A stretch of 64,000 nt of DNA, from contig NZ_CP109131.1 in the NCBI RefSeq assembly GCF_035917995.1, forward strand, positions 1,550,001-1,614,000, written 5' to 3'. The stretch is from Streptosporangium sp. NBC_01755. GTDB lineage: Bacteria > Actinomycetota > Actinomycetes > Streptosporangiales > Streptosporangiaceae. Below the pieces are notes generated by a model. That model saw only the letters and a program-made list of their open reading frames with translations, searched no databases and was not told where the DNA came from. A program made the position numbers and the translations under genes. Shown one piece after another: positions 18,238 through 27,345 of the stretch (positions within the stretch are counted from its first letter, which is position 1; every line of letters begins with the position of its first letter).

Positions 18238-18681
18238 CTAGGAGGCGGCGCCCAGGCGTGCGGCCAGGATCCCGGCGCGGGCGAGCTGCACCTCGCGGGC
18301 CTTCTTCGCGGCGTAGCCGAGCAGCGGCCTGGCCCAGGCGTGCACCACGAGAATGTCTTCAACCTCGGTGCCCCCGTCCTTCTCACTGAGGGTGAACCGG
18401 TAGTCCATGCGCACCCCACCGGGGCTGTCGACCTCGCCCTCCACGGTCCGCGCTGTGTTCCGCAACGTCACCTTGATCATGTTGTCGTACTTGACGAAGC
18501 CGAGGAACCTGAAGCGTTCCACCGAGGTGTAACGGGTCTCGGCCTCCCCCTGCTCGACGTCCTTGACCGCGACCACCATGGGCGAGAGTCCTATGTAGCT
18601 CTGCGGCCGGCTCAGGTGGGCCCGTAGCACCTCCGGGGTGTTGCGGACGTGAAAGGTATTGCGAAGCGTGACCTTTGGCAT
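18238..18681 (-). CDS. SRPBCC (START-like) family protein
   Basis: A 147-residue protein with the polyketide-cyclase/START-like pattern: an N-terminal strand and helix (VTLRNTFHVRNTPEVLRAHL), antiparallel strands (GGVRMDYRFTLSEKDGGTEV) and a long C-terminal helix (GYAAKKAREVQLARAGILAA). These folds bind hydrophobic ligands; the specific ligand is unknown. GGGGGC precedes the ATG. No obvious functional tie to the pca cluster, 24 bp downstream. Confidence 0.75.
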   Translation of the reverse strand: MPKVTLRNTFHVRNTPEVLRAHLSRPQSYIGLSPMVVAVKDVEQGEAETRYTSVERFRFLGFVKYDNMIKVTLRNTARTVEGEVDSPGGVRMDYRFTLSEKDGGTEVEDILVVHAWARPLLGYAAKKAREVQLARAGILAARLGAAS

Positions 18682-18704
18682 GTTCTGCCCCCGTTTGAAG
18701 GTCT

Positions 18705-19610
18705 TTATTGGGAGACACTAGCGGGTTCGGCCATGTACCAGCGAGCATGCTGTTCACCCCGGGTGAGGGAATCGAGCCTGCGGGGCAATTCGCGCCGGGA
18801 GAAGGGATCCGCGGCGGCGTTGCGGATGTGGATGCCCACCGCGTAGATGTCCCTGACCTCCATGAGAGTGGAGTATCCCGGCCAGGAACGCAGGTCGCTG
18901 CCGTACGCGTCGGCGAACGCGTCCACGTCGGCGGCGGTCAGCCCGAAGCGCCGCTGACCGTGGTAGGTGTGGACCAGATCCCACTCGCGGGGGCCGACCG
19001 AGACGCCGTCCCAGTCGCAGAGCACCACATGACCGTCCGTGCAGCGCAGCAGGTTGTCGATCCAGGCGTCACCGTGCAGCAGCACCGGCTCGTCGTCCAC
19101 GCCGAGGTCCAGCCAGCGCTCCGTCAGCTCCGCGATGCGGTCGCGCAGCCAGGCCCGCTGGCTGAGGGTGAGCTCTTCTGAGCGGTCTACAGCGCGGCGC
19201 ACCTCGCACAACGGGTCGACGAAACGCCGCAGAGCCACCGGCGGCACCGGCAGCAGGTGCAGGCTGCGCAGGATCTCACCCAGTTCCGTGGTGGTGGGGC
19301 GGCCGCTGGCCGGCACGTAGTGCCAGAACGTGACGACCCTGCCCTCGTGCACCACGGGCTGCTCGGAGATCTCGTCGGCCGGGCGCACCGCGGGGAAACC
19401 CTGCTCGGCGAGCCAGCGGGCCACCGCGAGGACCAGCGGCAGCCGGGTCAGCGCGTTGGGCGCGGTGGCGATCCTGACCACGATCTCGCTGCGCAGCTTG
19501 AAGACGGCGTTGCTGCGCACCCGCAGCAGCTCCGCGTCCCTGTGGTCGATGCCGAGATCCTCGCAGACCTCCCTTAGGACTGTGAACGCCTCCTCGGCGA
19601 GCGACCCCAT
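18705..19610 (-). CDS. APH-family (aminoglycoside-kinase-like) phosphotransferase
   Basis: A 301-residue kinase-fold protein. The catalytic loop LLHGDAWIDNLL (HGDxxxxN) and metal-binding CDWDGVSVGPREWDL are intact; the N-terminal lobe has FKLRSEIVVRI. The family phosphorylates small hydroxylated substrates; resistance should not be assumed. Its start overlaps the stop of the XRE gene by one base (TGATG), so the two are co-translated. Their consistent pairing suggests a shared role. Confidence 0.85.
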   Translation of the reverse strand: MGSLAEEAFTVLREVCEDLGIDHRDAELLRVRSNAVFKLRSEIVVRIATAPNALTRLPLVLAVARWLAEQGFPAVRPADEISEQPVVHEGRVVTFWHYVPASGRPTTTELGEILRSLHLLPVPPVALRRFVDPLCEVRRAVDRSEELTLSQRAWLRDRIAELTERWLDLGVDDEPVLLHGDAWIDNLLRCTDGHVVLCDWDGVSVGPREWDLVHTYHGQRRFGLTAADVDAFADAYGSDLRSWPGYSTLMEVRDIYAVGIHIRNAAADPFSRRELPRRLDSLTRGEQHARWYMAEPASVSQ

Positions 19611-21058
19611 CAGCTGACCAGAGCCGCGCCGGTGACCAGGTCGTTCAGGCGGCGCACCGCCGCCGCCCTGTGCCTGGTCTGCGGCACCTCCGACAGCAGC
19701 GCCCGCGCGCGGTTGAGCACGATGGAGGTGCGGTGCTCCAGCGGCACCTGGAGCAGTGCCTTCTCCGCCAGGTGGCAGGCGTCGTCGACCTTGCCGTCGC
19801 GGACCAGGTGCGCGGCCTGGTCGAGCAGGATCAGCACCGGGTCGATGGCGTACGGTTCCGAAGGGCTCGTGGGCCCCGGCTTCCAGTCGACGTCCTCACC
19901 CAGCTCGATCAGGGTGCCGATCCGGTAGAACTGCAGCCGCCGCTCGGAGAAGCGGAAGGCCAGGTGGTCGTGGCCCTCGGGGGGCATCCTGGCGAAGATC
20001 CGCTCCGCCTCGGCCAGCGCGACCCTGGCCGCCTTGTGCTCACCCATCCGGGCCAGTGCCCGCGCCTCGGCCGCCGCGCCGAGCGCCGCCGGGGAACTGG
20101 GCGCGCTCCCCGCGAGCATCCTGGCCTCGCGCGCCAGCCGCACGGTCTCGGCCAGGTCTCCGTAGTAGTACGGCAGCATCGCCTGCTGCGCCCGGACCAG
20201 GGCGCGCAGCCGCACGTCGCCCATGTCGTCGGAGGCGGTGCGCGCGGTGTTGTACCAGGCGTGGGCCTGGCGGGTGTCGCCGAGCTTCATCAGCGCGTCG
20301 GCCGACAGCAGTGCCAGCATGACCGTGGCGTTGAGCAGGCGGCGCTGGGCCATCGCGGGCTGACGGGTCAGGGAGAGCGTCCTGACGTCCGACAGCTCCA
20401 GCATGAGCCGGTAGAGCATCGGCACCGGCGCGCTGCTGATGTACTCGCGCCGGTAGCGCAGCACCTGCTCGTCGAGCCGGTCGAGCTGCTCCTCGGAGAC
20501 GGTGGCGATGGCGAGCGTACGGTCCAGGTCCTGGCGGGTCCGCTCCACCTCGGCCAGCAGCCGGCCCGTCATCACCGACCGCGAGCCGAGCAGAGCGTGG
20601 TGGAACAGCGCCCGTCGCTCGATGTCGTCTTCGGACCGTTCCCGCTCCTCGGCCTGGTAGGGCGGGCGTCCCTCGCCGCCGGAGACGACCACGACCTTGG
20701 CGCCTCCGCCGTCCTCGCAGTAGTCTCCGGCCAGGCCTAGCCTGACGGCGTTGGCGCGGTACAGTCTGGCTAGCAGATCTATGGTCTGCGGGCGCGGTCT
20801 GGCCCGGTTGTTCTCCCAGGCGTTGAGCAGGTCGATGCTGGCCCGCGCCTCGCCCAGGTCCTGGCGCTCACAGAGCTCCTCCAGTTCCTGAACGGACTGC
20901 CTGGCCGACCATCCCCTGGCCAGACGGTGCGCCTTGAGCAGGCTCACCCCGCAGCAGCCATGGATGGCCTGCGCGGTCTGCCAGGGGGTCCACTGCCTGG
21001 ACGCCGCCTGCTCGCGCCAGCGTCGTGCACATGCGGGCGAGTGCTCACCTCGGGCCAC
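19610..21058 (-). CDS. XRE-type regulator with TPR-like helical domain
   Basis: A 482-residue protein. Residues ~25-110 form an HTH (IHGCCGVSLLKAHRLARGWS, INDIVIDUAL core LLNAWENNRARP), followed by a long helical, TPR-like region rich in Ala/Leu (LGAAAEARALARMGEHKAAR). This layout occurs in streptomycete regulators controlling development or small-molecule responses. GTG at 21058 has GGGAGAGGGG upstream. It forms a two-gene unit with the APH-like kinase. Confidence 0.8.
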   Translation of the reverse strand: MARGEHSPACARRWREQAASRQWTPWQTAQAIHGCCGVSLLKAHRLARGWSARQSVQELEELCERQDLGEARASIDLLNAWENNRARPRPQTIDLLARLYRANAVRLGLAGDYCEDGGGAKVVVVSGGEGRPPYQAEERERSEDDIERRALFHHALLGSRSVMTGRLLAEVERTRQDLDRTLAIATVSEEQLDRLDEQVLRYRREYISSAPVPMLYRLMLELSDVRTLSLTRQPAMAQRRLLNATVMLALLSADALMKLGDTRQAHAWYNTARTASDDMGDVRLRALVRAQQAMLPYYYGDLAETVRLAREARMLAGSAPSSPAALGAAAEARALARMGEHKAARVALAEAERIFARMPPEGHDHLAFRFSERRLQFYRIGTLIELGEDVDWKPGPTSPSEPYAIDPVLILLDQAAHLVRDGKVDDACHLAEKALLQVPLEHRTSIVLNRARALLSEVPQTRHRAAAVRRLNDLVTGAALVS

Positions 21059-21290
21059 GGCGCCCCTCTCCCGGTCGCTGTTTACACAACATTAACAAGG
21101 GCGCACCACAGCGTAAACGCATCCGTGCGCCGGATTCCCGTTATTCGCGGTTTCTCAACGGAACATCAACGACTTTCCGGTCTATTCCACTGATCCTGGG
21201 GGGGTTTGCGGAAGGACCGATTGCCTCAAGTGCCGCGAAACCGCACTCTGCAAAGAAGCAAGTCACGAGTGTCCTCCAGGAGTGATCCGG

Positions 21291-21575
21291 ATGATGGCAG
21301 AACGCGGCGAGGCCGTCGACCACCTGCGGCGGCTGGCCGTCCAGTTGGAGGCGCACGCCTTCCAGGTACGCCTGCGGTCGGCGGCGGGGCTTTATCCAAG
21401 GCTCCACGTGATCAACCCGATGGCACCCGCCAGGACCGAGGACGTGCTCGCCGCCCACGAGGCCGACGGCGAGTGGTGGTTCTGGTTGTCCTGGGCCGGG
21501 CGCATCGGTAACGCGGAGGACGTCGCCACGGCCGCGGAGCGTGTGGCCAGTGTTCTTCATGTGATACGGAGATAG
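21291..21575 (+). CDS. Small conserved-looking protein, unknown
   Basis: Ninety-four residues, soluble, with a helix (AVDHLRRLAVQLEAHAFQVRL) and a strand-rich middle (EWWFWLSWAGRIG). It resembles small proteins paired with XRE/DUF397-type regulators, but I cannot name the family. ATG at 21291 has AGGAG at eight bases; the GTG at 21282 lies within that ribosome site and is less likely. Divergent from the XRE gene. Confidence 0.65.
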   Translation: MMAERGEAVDHLRRLAVQLEAHAFQVRLRSAAGLYPRLHVINPMAPARTEDVLAAHEADGEWWFWLSWAGRIGNAEDVATAAERVASVLHVIRR

Positions 21576-21577
21576 GT

Positions 21578-21625
21578 GATTCTTGGGGCTGGCATGGGTA
21601 ACACCCGGTGATCCAGCCCAGAATG
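21578..21625 (+). terminator. Imperfect stem-loop after the small protein
   Basis: ATTCTTGGGGCTGG and CCAGCCCAGAAT flank a 22-base loop and pair apart from two bulged bases, starting just past the stop at 21575. Confidence 0.5.
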
Positions 21626-21635
21626 GAGCGGCACC

Positions 21636-21731
21636 GTGAAAAGGATCCTGGTCGTGCAACGCCCCCGTCCCCCCCGCAGGCCGGTACCGCTCGATCTGCG
21701 CAGCCCCTCGGGTCGTGCACTCCCTTTCTGA
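21636..21731 (+). CDS. Candidate 31-residue Arg/Pro-rich small protein
   Basis: A GTG with GGAG seven bases upstream opens a frame beginning MKRILVVQRPRPPRRPVPLD and ending GRALPF. It is basic and proline-rich with no membrane segment. It sits between a terminator-like stem and the GT2 gene 123 bp downstream. The ribosome site and spacing are good, but length makes a chance frame possible. Confidence 0.4.
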   Translation: MKRILVVQRPRPPRRPVPLDLRSPSGRALPF

Positions 21732-21854
21732 CCGTCGGCAAAGAGACCTTCCCCGTACCCTCAGAGGAAGGTCGGGGCGACCGGCCTTCCGTCCCGGACG
21801 GGCTTGCAAGGGGCTTTCAAGCGTTCTGCAGGCGGTTCGGTAGACCTTGTGGGC

Positions 21855-22583
21855 ATGAACAGCGCCCCCTTCGCATTCAGCGTCAGTGTGGTCGTCCCCG
21901 CCATGAACGAGGCTGAGAACCTGCCCCACGTCTTCGCGACCCTGCCATCCTGGATCGACGAGGTGATCCTGGTCGACGGTAACTCCGTCGACGACACGGT
22001 GGCCGTGGCCAAGGCCCTCCGTCCCGGACTGCGCGTCGTCAGGCAGACCGGGAAAGGCAAGGGCAACGCCCTCACCGAGGGTTTCGCCGCCGCGACCGGT
22101 GACATCATCGTCATGATCGACGCCGACGGATCGACCGACGGCAAGGAGATCCACGCCTTCGTGACCGCGCTGGTCGAGGGCGCCGACTTCGCCAAGGGCT
22201 CGCGCTGCGCTCCCGGCGGAGGATCCGACGACATCAGCCCGATCCGCTCGCTCGGCAACACGGTGCTGACCAAGATGACCAACCGGCTGTACGGCACCCG
22301 CTACACCGACCTGTGCTACGGCTACAACGCCTTCTGGGCCCGCCACCTCGACGCGCTCGACCTCGACTGCGACGGCTTCGAGATCGAGACTCTGATGAAC
22401 ATCCGCGCCGCCCAGGCCGGACTCGTCATCCGCGAGGTCCCCAGCCACGAGCGCAGCCGGATCCACGGCGTCAGCAACCTGCACGCCGTCCGCGACGGCC
22501 TTCGGGTGCTCCGCACCATCCTCCGCGAGCGCGAGGGCCGTGCCGGCGGCGTCCAGCTCCGCCGGGAACACGCCGCCGCCTGA
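21855..22583 (+). CDS. GT2 glycosyltransferase (paralogue of the 44.8-kb enzyme)
   Basis: A 242-residue GT-A fold enzyme of the dolichyl-phosphate-sugar synthase-like group: SVVVPAMNEAENLPHVF nucleotide-binding start, IVMIDADGSTDG (DxD metal site) and the conserved LCYGYNAFWARHLDAL, ending in ESHER-like PSHERSRIHGVSNL. No membrane segment. It is strikingly similar along its length to the enzyme at 44759-45589, lacking only that protein's N-terminal ~30 residues and C-terminal tail. The ATG at 21855 is where homology to that paralogue begins. Confidence 0.9.
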   Translation: MNSAPFAFSVSVVVPAMNEAENLPHVFATLPSWIDEVILVDGNSVDDTVAVAKALRPGLRVVRQTGKGKGNALTEGFAAATGDIIVMIDADGSTDGKEIHAFVTALVEGADFAKGSRCAPGGGSDDISPIRSLGNTVLTKMTNRLYGTRYTDLCYGYNAFWARHLDALDLDCDGFEIETLMNIRAAQAGLVIREVPSHERSRIHGVSNLHAVRDGLRVLRTILREREGRAGGVQLRREHAAA

Positions 22584-22826
22584 CCTGTCCCGGAAATCGG
22601 CCGGACGAGAACTTCGAACGGCCGCGAAGGACCGCTGTGTTCTCGCCCGGAGCCGGTCAGAGCTCCGGACAGGAGAACGCCCATGAACGGAGGACGGGTT
22701 CAGAACGAGATGAACCCGGCGACGCGCCGGCTCTCCTCCAGCGGGGGCCGGTACGACCGGGCCGGACCCGCCCGACCGCTGTGACCGACCGGTATTCGCC
22801 CTCCCCTCTCGTACGGGTGGCGAGCG

Positions 22827-23411
22827 TCAGGTATCCCGCTCCCCGTTGAGAACGCTTGTCACCCACTCCAGCGATCCCGTGCCGAGCGCTTCGTCCGCGA
22901 GACGCTTGGCGGACGGTGTCCTCAGCGCGGCGAGAGAGCTGTCGATCCACGGCTGCACGTTCTGATGACCCTGCTCGCGGTACTCGATCGCCTGGATCAG
23001 GCACTCCAGCTTGTCCGCGTCACGGGCGCAGACGGCTTCGAGGCTGGTCTTCTCCTCGTACTCGCCGATCGCGCCGCTCACCATCTCCGCCACGGGCCCG
23101 GGGAGACCGCGCACCTGGTCGGCTGTGACCTCCTCGTTCGATACCGCCTTCAGGTAGCGCTTGGCGAGGTAGGGAATGTCGGTGACCCGCGTCTCCTGCG
23201 TGTCGTGGAACAGGCTCATGAAGGCCGCGCGCTCGGGGTCACCGCCTTCCAGCGCGGCGATCACACTTGCGATGATCGCTGTCCGGAAGGAGTGGTCGGC
23301 GATGCTTTCGGGGTCACGTACTCCCGCGACCAGCCAGCCGGTGCGCTTGTAGCGCTTGAGCAACCCGATCTCGTACAGCAGGCCGGCCAGCTTCGACGGT
23401 TCCTCGGCCAT
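22827..23411 (-). CDS. HD-domain phosphohydrolase, YfbR/HD_3 type
   Basis: A 194-residue metal-dependent phosphohydrolase. Metal ligands are visible at His40 (ADHSFRTA), His69-Asp70 (LFHDTQE) and Asp131/Asp133 (CARDADKLECLIQAIEY), the pattern of 5'-deoxynucleotidase-like HD_3 proteins. A role in nucleotide clean-up is likely by family; substrate unproven. Stand-alone gene. Confidence 0.85.
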   Translation of the reverse strand: MAEEPSKLAGLLYEIGLLKRYKRTGWLVAGVRDPESIADHSFRTAIIASVIAALEGGDPERAAFMSLFHDTQETRVTDIPYLAKRYLKAVSNEEVTADQVRGLPGPVAEMVSGAIGEYEEKTSLEAVCARDADKLECLIQAIEYREQGHQNVQPWIDSSLAALRTPSAKRLADEALGTGSLEWVTSVLNGERDT

Positions 23412-23861
23412 GGAAGTCCCCTCTCCCCTCGGTGGATCACACTCGGAGCGTAGATGATCGTCTCCAGCTCCCGCCGAAACCGCGGCGACACGGTGGCCTT
23501 TGCTGGGCGGAGGTCGGGATGATCCGGGAGGAGGGCGGCGCGTGGGGCGCGCTGCCCGCCGTCGGCAGCCGGACGTTCATCACGACCGCGATCGACCGCG
23601 AACGGCTCTTCGACGCCTTTGTCGGCGAGAGCACCGGTCCTCAGGCGTGCCGGACCGCCGCCGGTTCCCGTTGATCTCGCGCTGGTCGCACGTCGCGCGA
23701 ACCCCCGCCTCAGGCCGCCTCCAGCGCCTCGGCCACGGTGGGGAACATCTCGAACACCGAGGTCGGGCCGGCGAGGTTGAGCCGGCGAGGTCAGGCCGAA
23801 CAAGCGGTTCCCATCCCGGCGGATACCGCCCATCGATGGTGATATAAGGAACAATGACGGC
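23412..23861. other. Gene-poor region with a probable STAS remnant
   Basis: No intact gene is supported. A plus-strand frame at 23432-23674 lacks a ribosome site and family features. On the minus strand a short decayed STAS tail is visible at 23710-23816. Confidence 0.5.
23710..23816 (-). pseudogene. Remnant of a STAS-type gene (3' end)
   Basis: Reading leftward, one frame gives NRLFGLT and, after a shift, another gives LNLAGPTSVFEMFPTVAEAL followed by EAA and a stop. This resembles the C-terminus of STAS antagonists (GL...VF...PTVAEAL). No start or upstream domain remains. The match is by eye and short. Confidence 0.3.
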
Positions 23862-25154
23862 ATGTTGCAGCTGCGCCCGGTGGCGGTCATGGTCGTCGGA
23901 ACGCTCCTGATCGCCGCGTGCGGCGCGGGCCGGACGGCGCCCGAACCCACCGCGACCCCGGCGCCGAACCGTACGGTCTCCCAGAGCCCCGCGTCCCAGA
24001 GCCAGGCTCCGCCGGTCACCGGCTCTCCCGGCCCGGCCGGCCAGGCTCCGCCGGCCATCGGCTCTCCCGGCCCGGCCGCCCAGGACCCCGCGGCGAGCCC
24101 CTCGGCGAACGCGGTGGTCCCCGCGTCCACCGAGTGGGCGGCGGAGGCGGGGAGTTCGAAGCTGTCGGGCGGCACGGCGCTGCTCGACGTGGCGGCGACC
24201 GGGCCCCGTGACGCATGGGCCGTGGGCTACCAGGACAGCGCGGAGGATCGGGAGGGCACGCCCGCGATCCTCCGCTGGGACGGGAGCCACTGGCGGCAGG
24301 TGCCCTTGGGAGAGGCCGACGCCTATCACCTGGAGGGGGTCAGCGCGGGCGGTCCCGACGACGTGTGGGTGGTGGGCAACGGCTCAAGCCCGTTCGCCGC
24401 GCACTGGAACGGGCGGGCGTGGACCACGCACCGGCCCTTCGGGGTGGCCGAGGACTACCGGCTGGCGGATGTCGCGACGAGCGGCGGCACCGCCTGGTTC
24501 GCCGCCAACGGCCCCGCCGGGGCGGTCGTCGTGGAGTGGAGGGACGGCGCGTTCCACAACGCGCTGAGCATCGAGAAGGGCACCCTTGAGGCGATCACCT
24601 TCAGGAAGGGGCATGTCTGGGTGGTGGGGACGGACGAGGCCAGGACTCCGCTGGTCTGGCACGGTGCGGGGGAATCGTGGGAGGAGACGGAGACGCCCCG
24701 GATCCCCGGCGGCAGGCTCAACCGGGTCTGGCAGGTCTCTCCGACAGAGGTGTGGGCGGTCGGAGAGATCTCCACCGCCCCGGGCCCGCGGCCGGAGGTG
24801 AACAAGGCGCAGCCGCTGGTCATGCGCTGGGACGGAAGCCGCTGGACCCGGGTCGAGGTGCCGGTCTCGCGCGGCGTCCTGCAGGGCGTCACCGCCTCCG
24901 GCCCCGGCGACCTGTGGATCAGCGGCATCGACGCCGATCATGCGGGGCAGGTGCTCATCCTTCACTTCGACGGCACCACCTGGTCACGTGAGTACGGTCC
25001 GCTGTTCCGCGCCTACACCGCCACCCAGCAGTACGACGGGACCGACGACATCGGCGGCACCGGTCTCACCCGGGTGCCGGGCACCGACGCGCTGTGGGCG
25101 GTGGGCTCGGTCGGCACCGGCGACGACGAGAGAGCCTTCGTGCTCCGCCGCTGA
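23862..25154 (+). CDS. Lipoprotein with beta-propeller-like repeats
   Basis: A 430-residue exported lipoprotein: signal peptide with lipobox LLIAAC (Cys ~20), a Pro/Ser/Ala linker (~22-90) containing a directly repeated GSPGPAGQAPP block, then repeating blade-like units (DVWVVGNGSSPFAAHWNGRAW, EVWAVGEIS...MRWDGSRW, DLWISGIDADHAG) with the spacing of a six- or seven-bladed propeller. It would sit on the outer face of the membrane. Function unknown. Confidence 0.8.
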   Translation: MLQLRPVAVMVVGTLLIAACGAGRTAPEPTATPAPNRTVSQSPASQSQAPPVTGSPGPAGQAPPAIGSPGPAAQDPAASPSANAVVPASTEWAAEAGSSKLSGGTALLDVAATGPRDAWAVGYQDSAEDREGTPAILRWDGSHWRQVPLGEADAYHLEGVSAGGPDDVWVVGNGSSPFAAHWNGRAWTTHRPFGVAEDYRLADVATSGGTAWFAANGPAGAVVVEWRDGAFHNALSIEKGTLEAITFRKGHVWVVGTDEARTPLVWHGAGESWEETETPRIPGGRLNRVWQVSPTEVWAVGEISTAPGPRPEVNKAQPLVMRWDGSRWTRVEVPVSRGVLQGVTASGPGDLWISGIDADHAGQVLILHFDGTTWSREYGPLFRAYTATQQYDGTDDIGGTGLTRVPGTDALWAVGSVGTGDDERAFVLRR

Positions 25155-25220
25155 GTCTCCCTGAGTCCCCCGCGGAGTCCCCCTGAGTCCCCCCGCGGAG
25201 TCTCCCTGAGTCCCCCCGCG
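25153..25220. repeat. Three 22-23-bp tandem repeats starting at the lipoprotein stop codon
   Basis: Units of the form GAGTCTCCCTGAGTCCCCCCGCG repeat three times from the stop codon of the lipoprotein gene. A second pair, CCTCGACCTCCGCA twice, follows at about 25278-25305. Confidence 0.85.
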
Positions 25221-25309
25221 CCACCACAAGGTCGCCGGCTTGGAACAGACGGTGTCCCTGCCGGGAACCCGCCCCTCCTCGACCTCCGCACCTCGACCTC
25301 CGCACCCCC

Positions 25310-26650
25310 TCAGGGCGAGCGCTGCCCTTCTGACAGGAAGAGCCGGTTGACGAACCAGAGGATCATCCCGATCGCGAGCAGTGTCCCCGCGCGAAGGTAG
25401 ACGTCCCCTCCCCTGCCGGTGACCGGCAGCGCCAGGACGAGACAGACCACCGCCCCCAGGGCGGGCATCCAGCTCGGCGCCCGGAAGTGCTCGTGCTCCA
25501 CGCGGTCCCCGCGCAGAACCAGCACGGCCACATTGACGATCGTGAAGACGCAGAGCAGCAGGAGCACCGTGGTGTCGGCCAGGTCGCTCACGTCTCCGGT
25601 GGCGACCAGCACCGCCGCGACCCCCACGGTGAAGACGATGGCCACCCACGGGGTGGACCTCGTCGAATGGACCGACGCGAAGATCCGCGGCACGATCCCC
25701 GCACGCGCCATGCCGTAGACCAGGCGCGAGGCCATGAGCATGTTGATCAGTGCGGTGTTGCCCACCGCGAGCAACGCGATCAGAGCGAACAGCTTGGGCG
25801 GGAACGCCAGCCCCGCGACCTTGACCACTTCGAGCAGCGGGCCGGACGAGGTGGTCAGCGTCCTGGTGTCGACCAGCATGGTCGCCGTGAACGCGACCCC
25901 CAGGTAGACGATCGCCGCGACGGCCAGGCCGCCGAAGAGCGCCCGGGGAAAGTCACGCTGCGGATTCCTGGCCTCCTCGGCGAGGTTGACCGAGTCCTCG
26001 AAACCGAGCAGTGCGTAGAAGGCGAGGGCCGTGCCTCCCAGCACGCCGAGGAAGGCGCCGTTGGCCGGATGGAACTCCAGTGCCCGTGACGGCTCGCCGT
26101 CCCCGGACAGCAGGGCGTAGATCCCGATCGCGATGATGACCAGCAGGCCGAACGCCTCGATGATCGTCAGCACCACGTTGACCTTGATGGACTCGGAGAT
26201 GCCGGCGAAGTTCACCAGGGTGACCAGGCCGAGGAAGATGAACGCGCCGACGACGACCGGCAGCGTGACGAACTCCGTGAGGTAGTTGCCGCCAAAGGCC
26301 CGCGCGGCGGCACTCGCCGAGGTGATCCCGCTCATCATCACCGCGAACGCCACAATGAAGGTGACGAAGGGGATATTAAACGCTTTATTCACATAAAGCG
26401 CAGCGCCCGCGGCCTGCGGATATTTGCCGACGAGCTCGGCATAGGCGGTCGCCGTCAGCGCCGACAGCAGGAAGGCGACGAGGAAGGGCACCCACAGTGC
26501 TCCGCCGACATGGCCCGCGACCTTCCCGACCAGCGCGTAGATCCCCGCGCCGAGGATGTCACCCACCACGAACAGGAGCAGAACCCTGCGCCCGATGACC
26601 CGCTTGAGCGAGTGCTGACCGGAACCGGATTCGACGATCACCTCAGCCAT
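25310..26650 (-). CDS. APC-superfamily amino acid permease
   Basis: A 446-residue transporter with about twelve membrane helices. The APC signature near TM1 is clear (VVGDILGAGIYALVGKVAG), as are AALYVNKAFN and FYALLGFEDSVNLAEEARNPQRDFPRALFGG across TM6-7 (in two parts). These proteins import amino acids or polyamines by proton or cation symport; specificity is not readable. No partner genes adjacent. Confidence 0.9.
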   Translation of the reverse strand: MAEVIVESGSGQHSLKRVIGRRVLLLFVVGDILGAGIYALVGKVAGHVGGALWVPFLVAFLLSALTATAYAELVGKYPQAAGAALYVNKAFNIPFVTFIVAFAVMMSGITSASAAARAFGGNYLTEFVTLPVVVGAFIFLGLVTLVNFAGISESIKVNVVLTIIEAFGLLVIIAIGIYALLSGDGEPSRALEFHPANGAFLGVLGGTALAFYALLGFEDSVNLAEEARNPQRDFPRALFGGLAVAAIVYLGVAFTATMLVDTRTLTTSSGPLLEVVKVAGLAFPPKLFALIALLAVGNTALINMLMASRLVYGMARAGIVPRIFASVHSTRSTPWVAIVFTVGVAAVLVATGDVSDLADTTVLLLLCVFTIVNVAVLVLRGDRVEHEHFRAPSWMPALGAVVCLVLALPVTGRGGDVYLRAGTLLAIGMILWFVNRLFLSEGQRSP

Positions 26651-26783
26651 ACCCCGCTCTTACCCACCGCGAGGACGGAATCACATCAAGTCACTTGAGT
26701 CACTTCTGTAAGTGCCGTGAAAGTGGCGCGCAAGTCCCTATGCTTACCGTGCTACCTGTCACGAAATGCAATGAAAGGCAGAA

Positions 26784-27179
26784 ATGTTCCGCGCCCTTTC
26801 CCCCCGCCGTATCGCCGTCGCCGCTGCGGGAGCCGCTCTCATATCGATGACCGCCGCCTGCGGCGGGTCGTCCACCAACGCCACGATCTGCACCGAGGCC
26901 ACGTGGTCGAAGATCTTCACGGACTACAGCACCGCCGCCACGGCGGGCGCCGGTGACCTCGGCAAGTTCAACGACGCCACCGCCAAGCTCGCCGCCGACC
27001 TCAAGGCTCTGGCGGACACCGCGGACGGCGATCTGGCCAGCGCGCTCACCGACCTCTCCACCTCGTTCGGGGCGATCAAGATCGACCCGAACGACCCGGC
27101 CGCCTCGGCCTCGACCCTCGGGACGCTCGGGACGAAGATCCAGGAGGCGACCACCAAGCTCGCCGCCGCCTGTTCGTAA
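26784..27179 (+). CDS. Small secreted lipoprotein
   Basis: A 131-residue protein with signal peptide RRIAVAAAGAALISMTAAC (lipobox MTAAC, Cys ~28) and a mature part of amphipathic helices rich in Ala/Asp/Thr (LGKFNDATAKLAADLKALAD, TLGTKIQEATTKLAAAC). The final Cys may pair with the early Cys in TICTEATW. AAAGG precedes the ATG at five bases. No family recognised; divergent from the permease. Confidence 0.75.
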   Translation: MFRALSPRRIAVAAAGAALISMTAACGGSSTNATICTEATWSKIFTDYSTAATAGAGDLGKFNDATAKLAADLKALADTADGDLASALTDLSTSFGAIKIDPNDPAASASTLGTLGTKIQEATTKLAAACS

Positions 27180-27187
27180 CCGGAACC

Positions 27188-27212
27188 GTGCCTCCTTTCC
27201 GACAGGAGGCAC
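27188..27212 (+). terminator. Hairpin just past the lipoprotein gene
   Basis: GTGCCTCCT and AGGAGGCAC pair perfectly around seven bases, nine bases after the stop. Confidence 0.65.
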
Positions 27213-27216
27213 TCCC

Positions 27217-27268
27217 GGTACGGCCGCCGCTCCGCCTGCGGGGGGCAGTGCGGCGCGGCGGCCGTACC
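27217..27268. terminator. Second, larger hairpin, probably bidirectional
   Basis: GGTACGGCCGCCGC (27217-27230) and GCGGCGGCCGTACC (27255-27268) form a 14-bp perfect stem around 24 bases, between the lipoprotein gene and the convergent GT4 gene. Confidence 0.6.
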
Positions 27269-27345
27269 GAACACCTCCCGGGCCCCGCCACCGCACAGCA
27301 GGGATCTTGCACGTTTCCCCCCGCCCCGGGCCTGACGCACCCCCG

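Noticed and set aside
18705..19610. Antibiotic-resistance kinase
   Set aside because: The APH fold is intact but the family is broad; nothing points to aminoglycoside substrates.
23432..23674. Eighty-codon plus-strand frame
   Set aside because: No ribosome site, no recognised family, and it lies across a decayed region.
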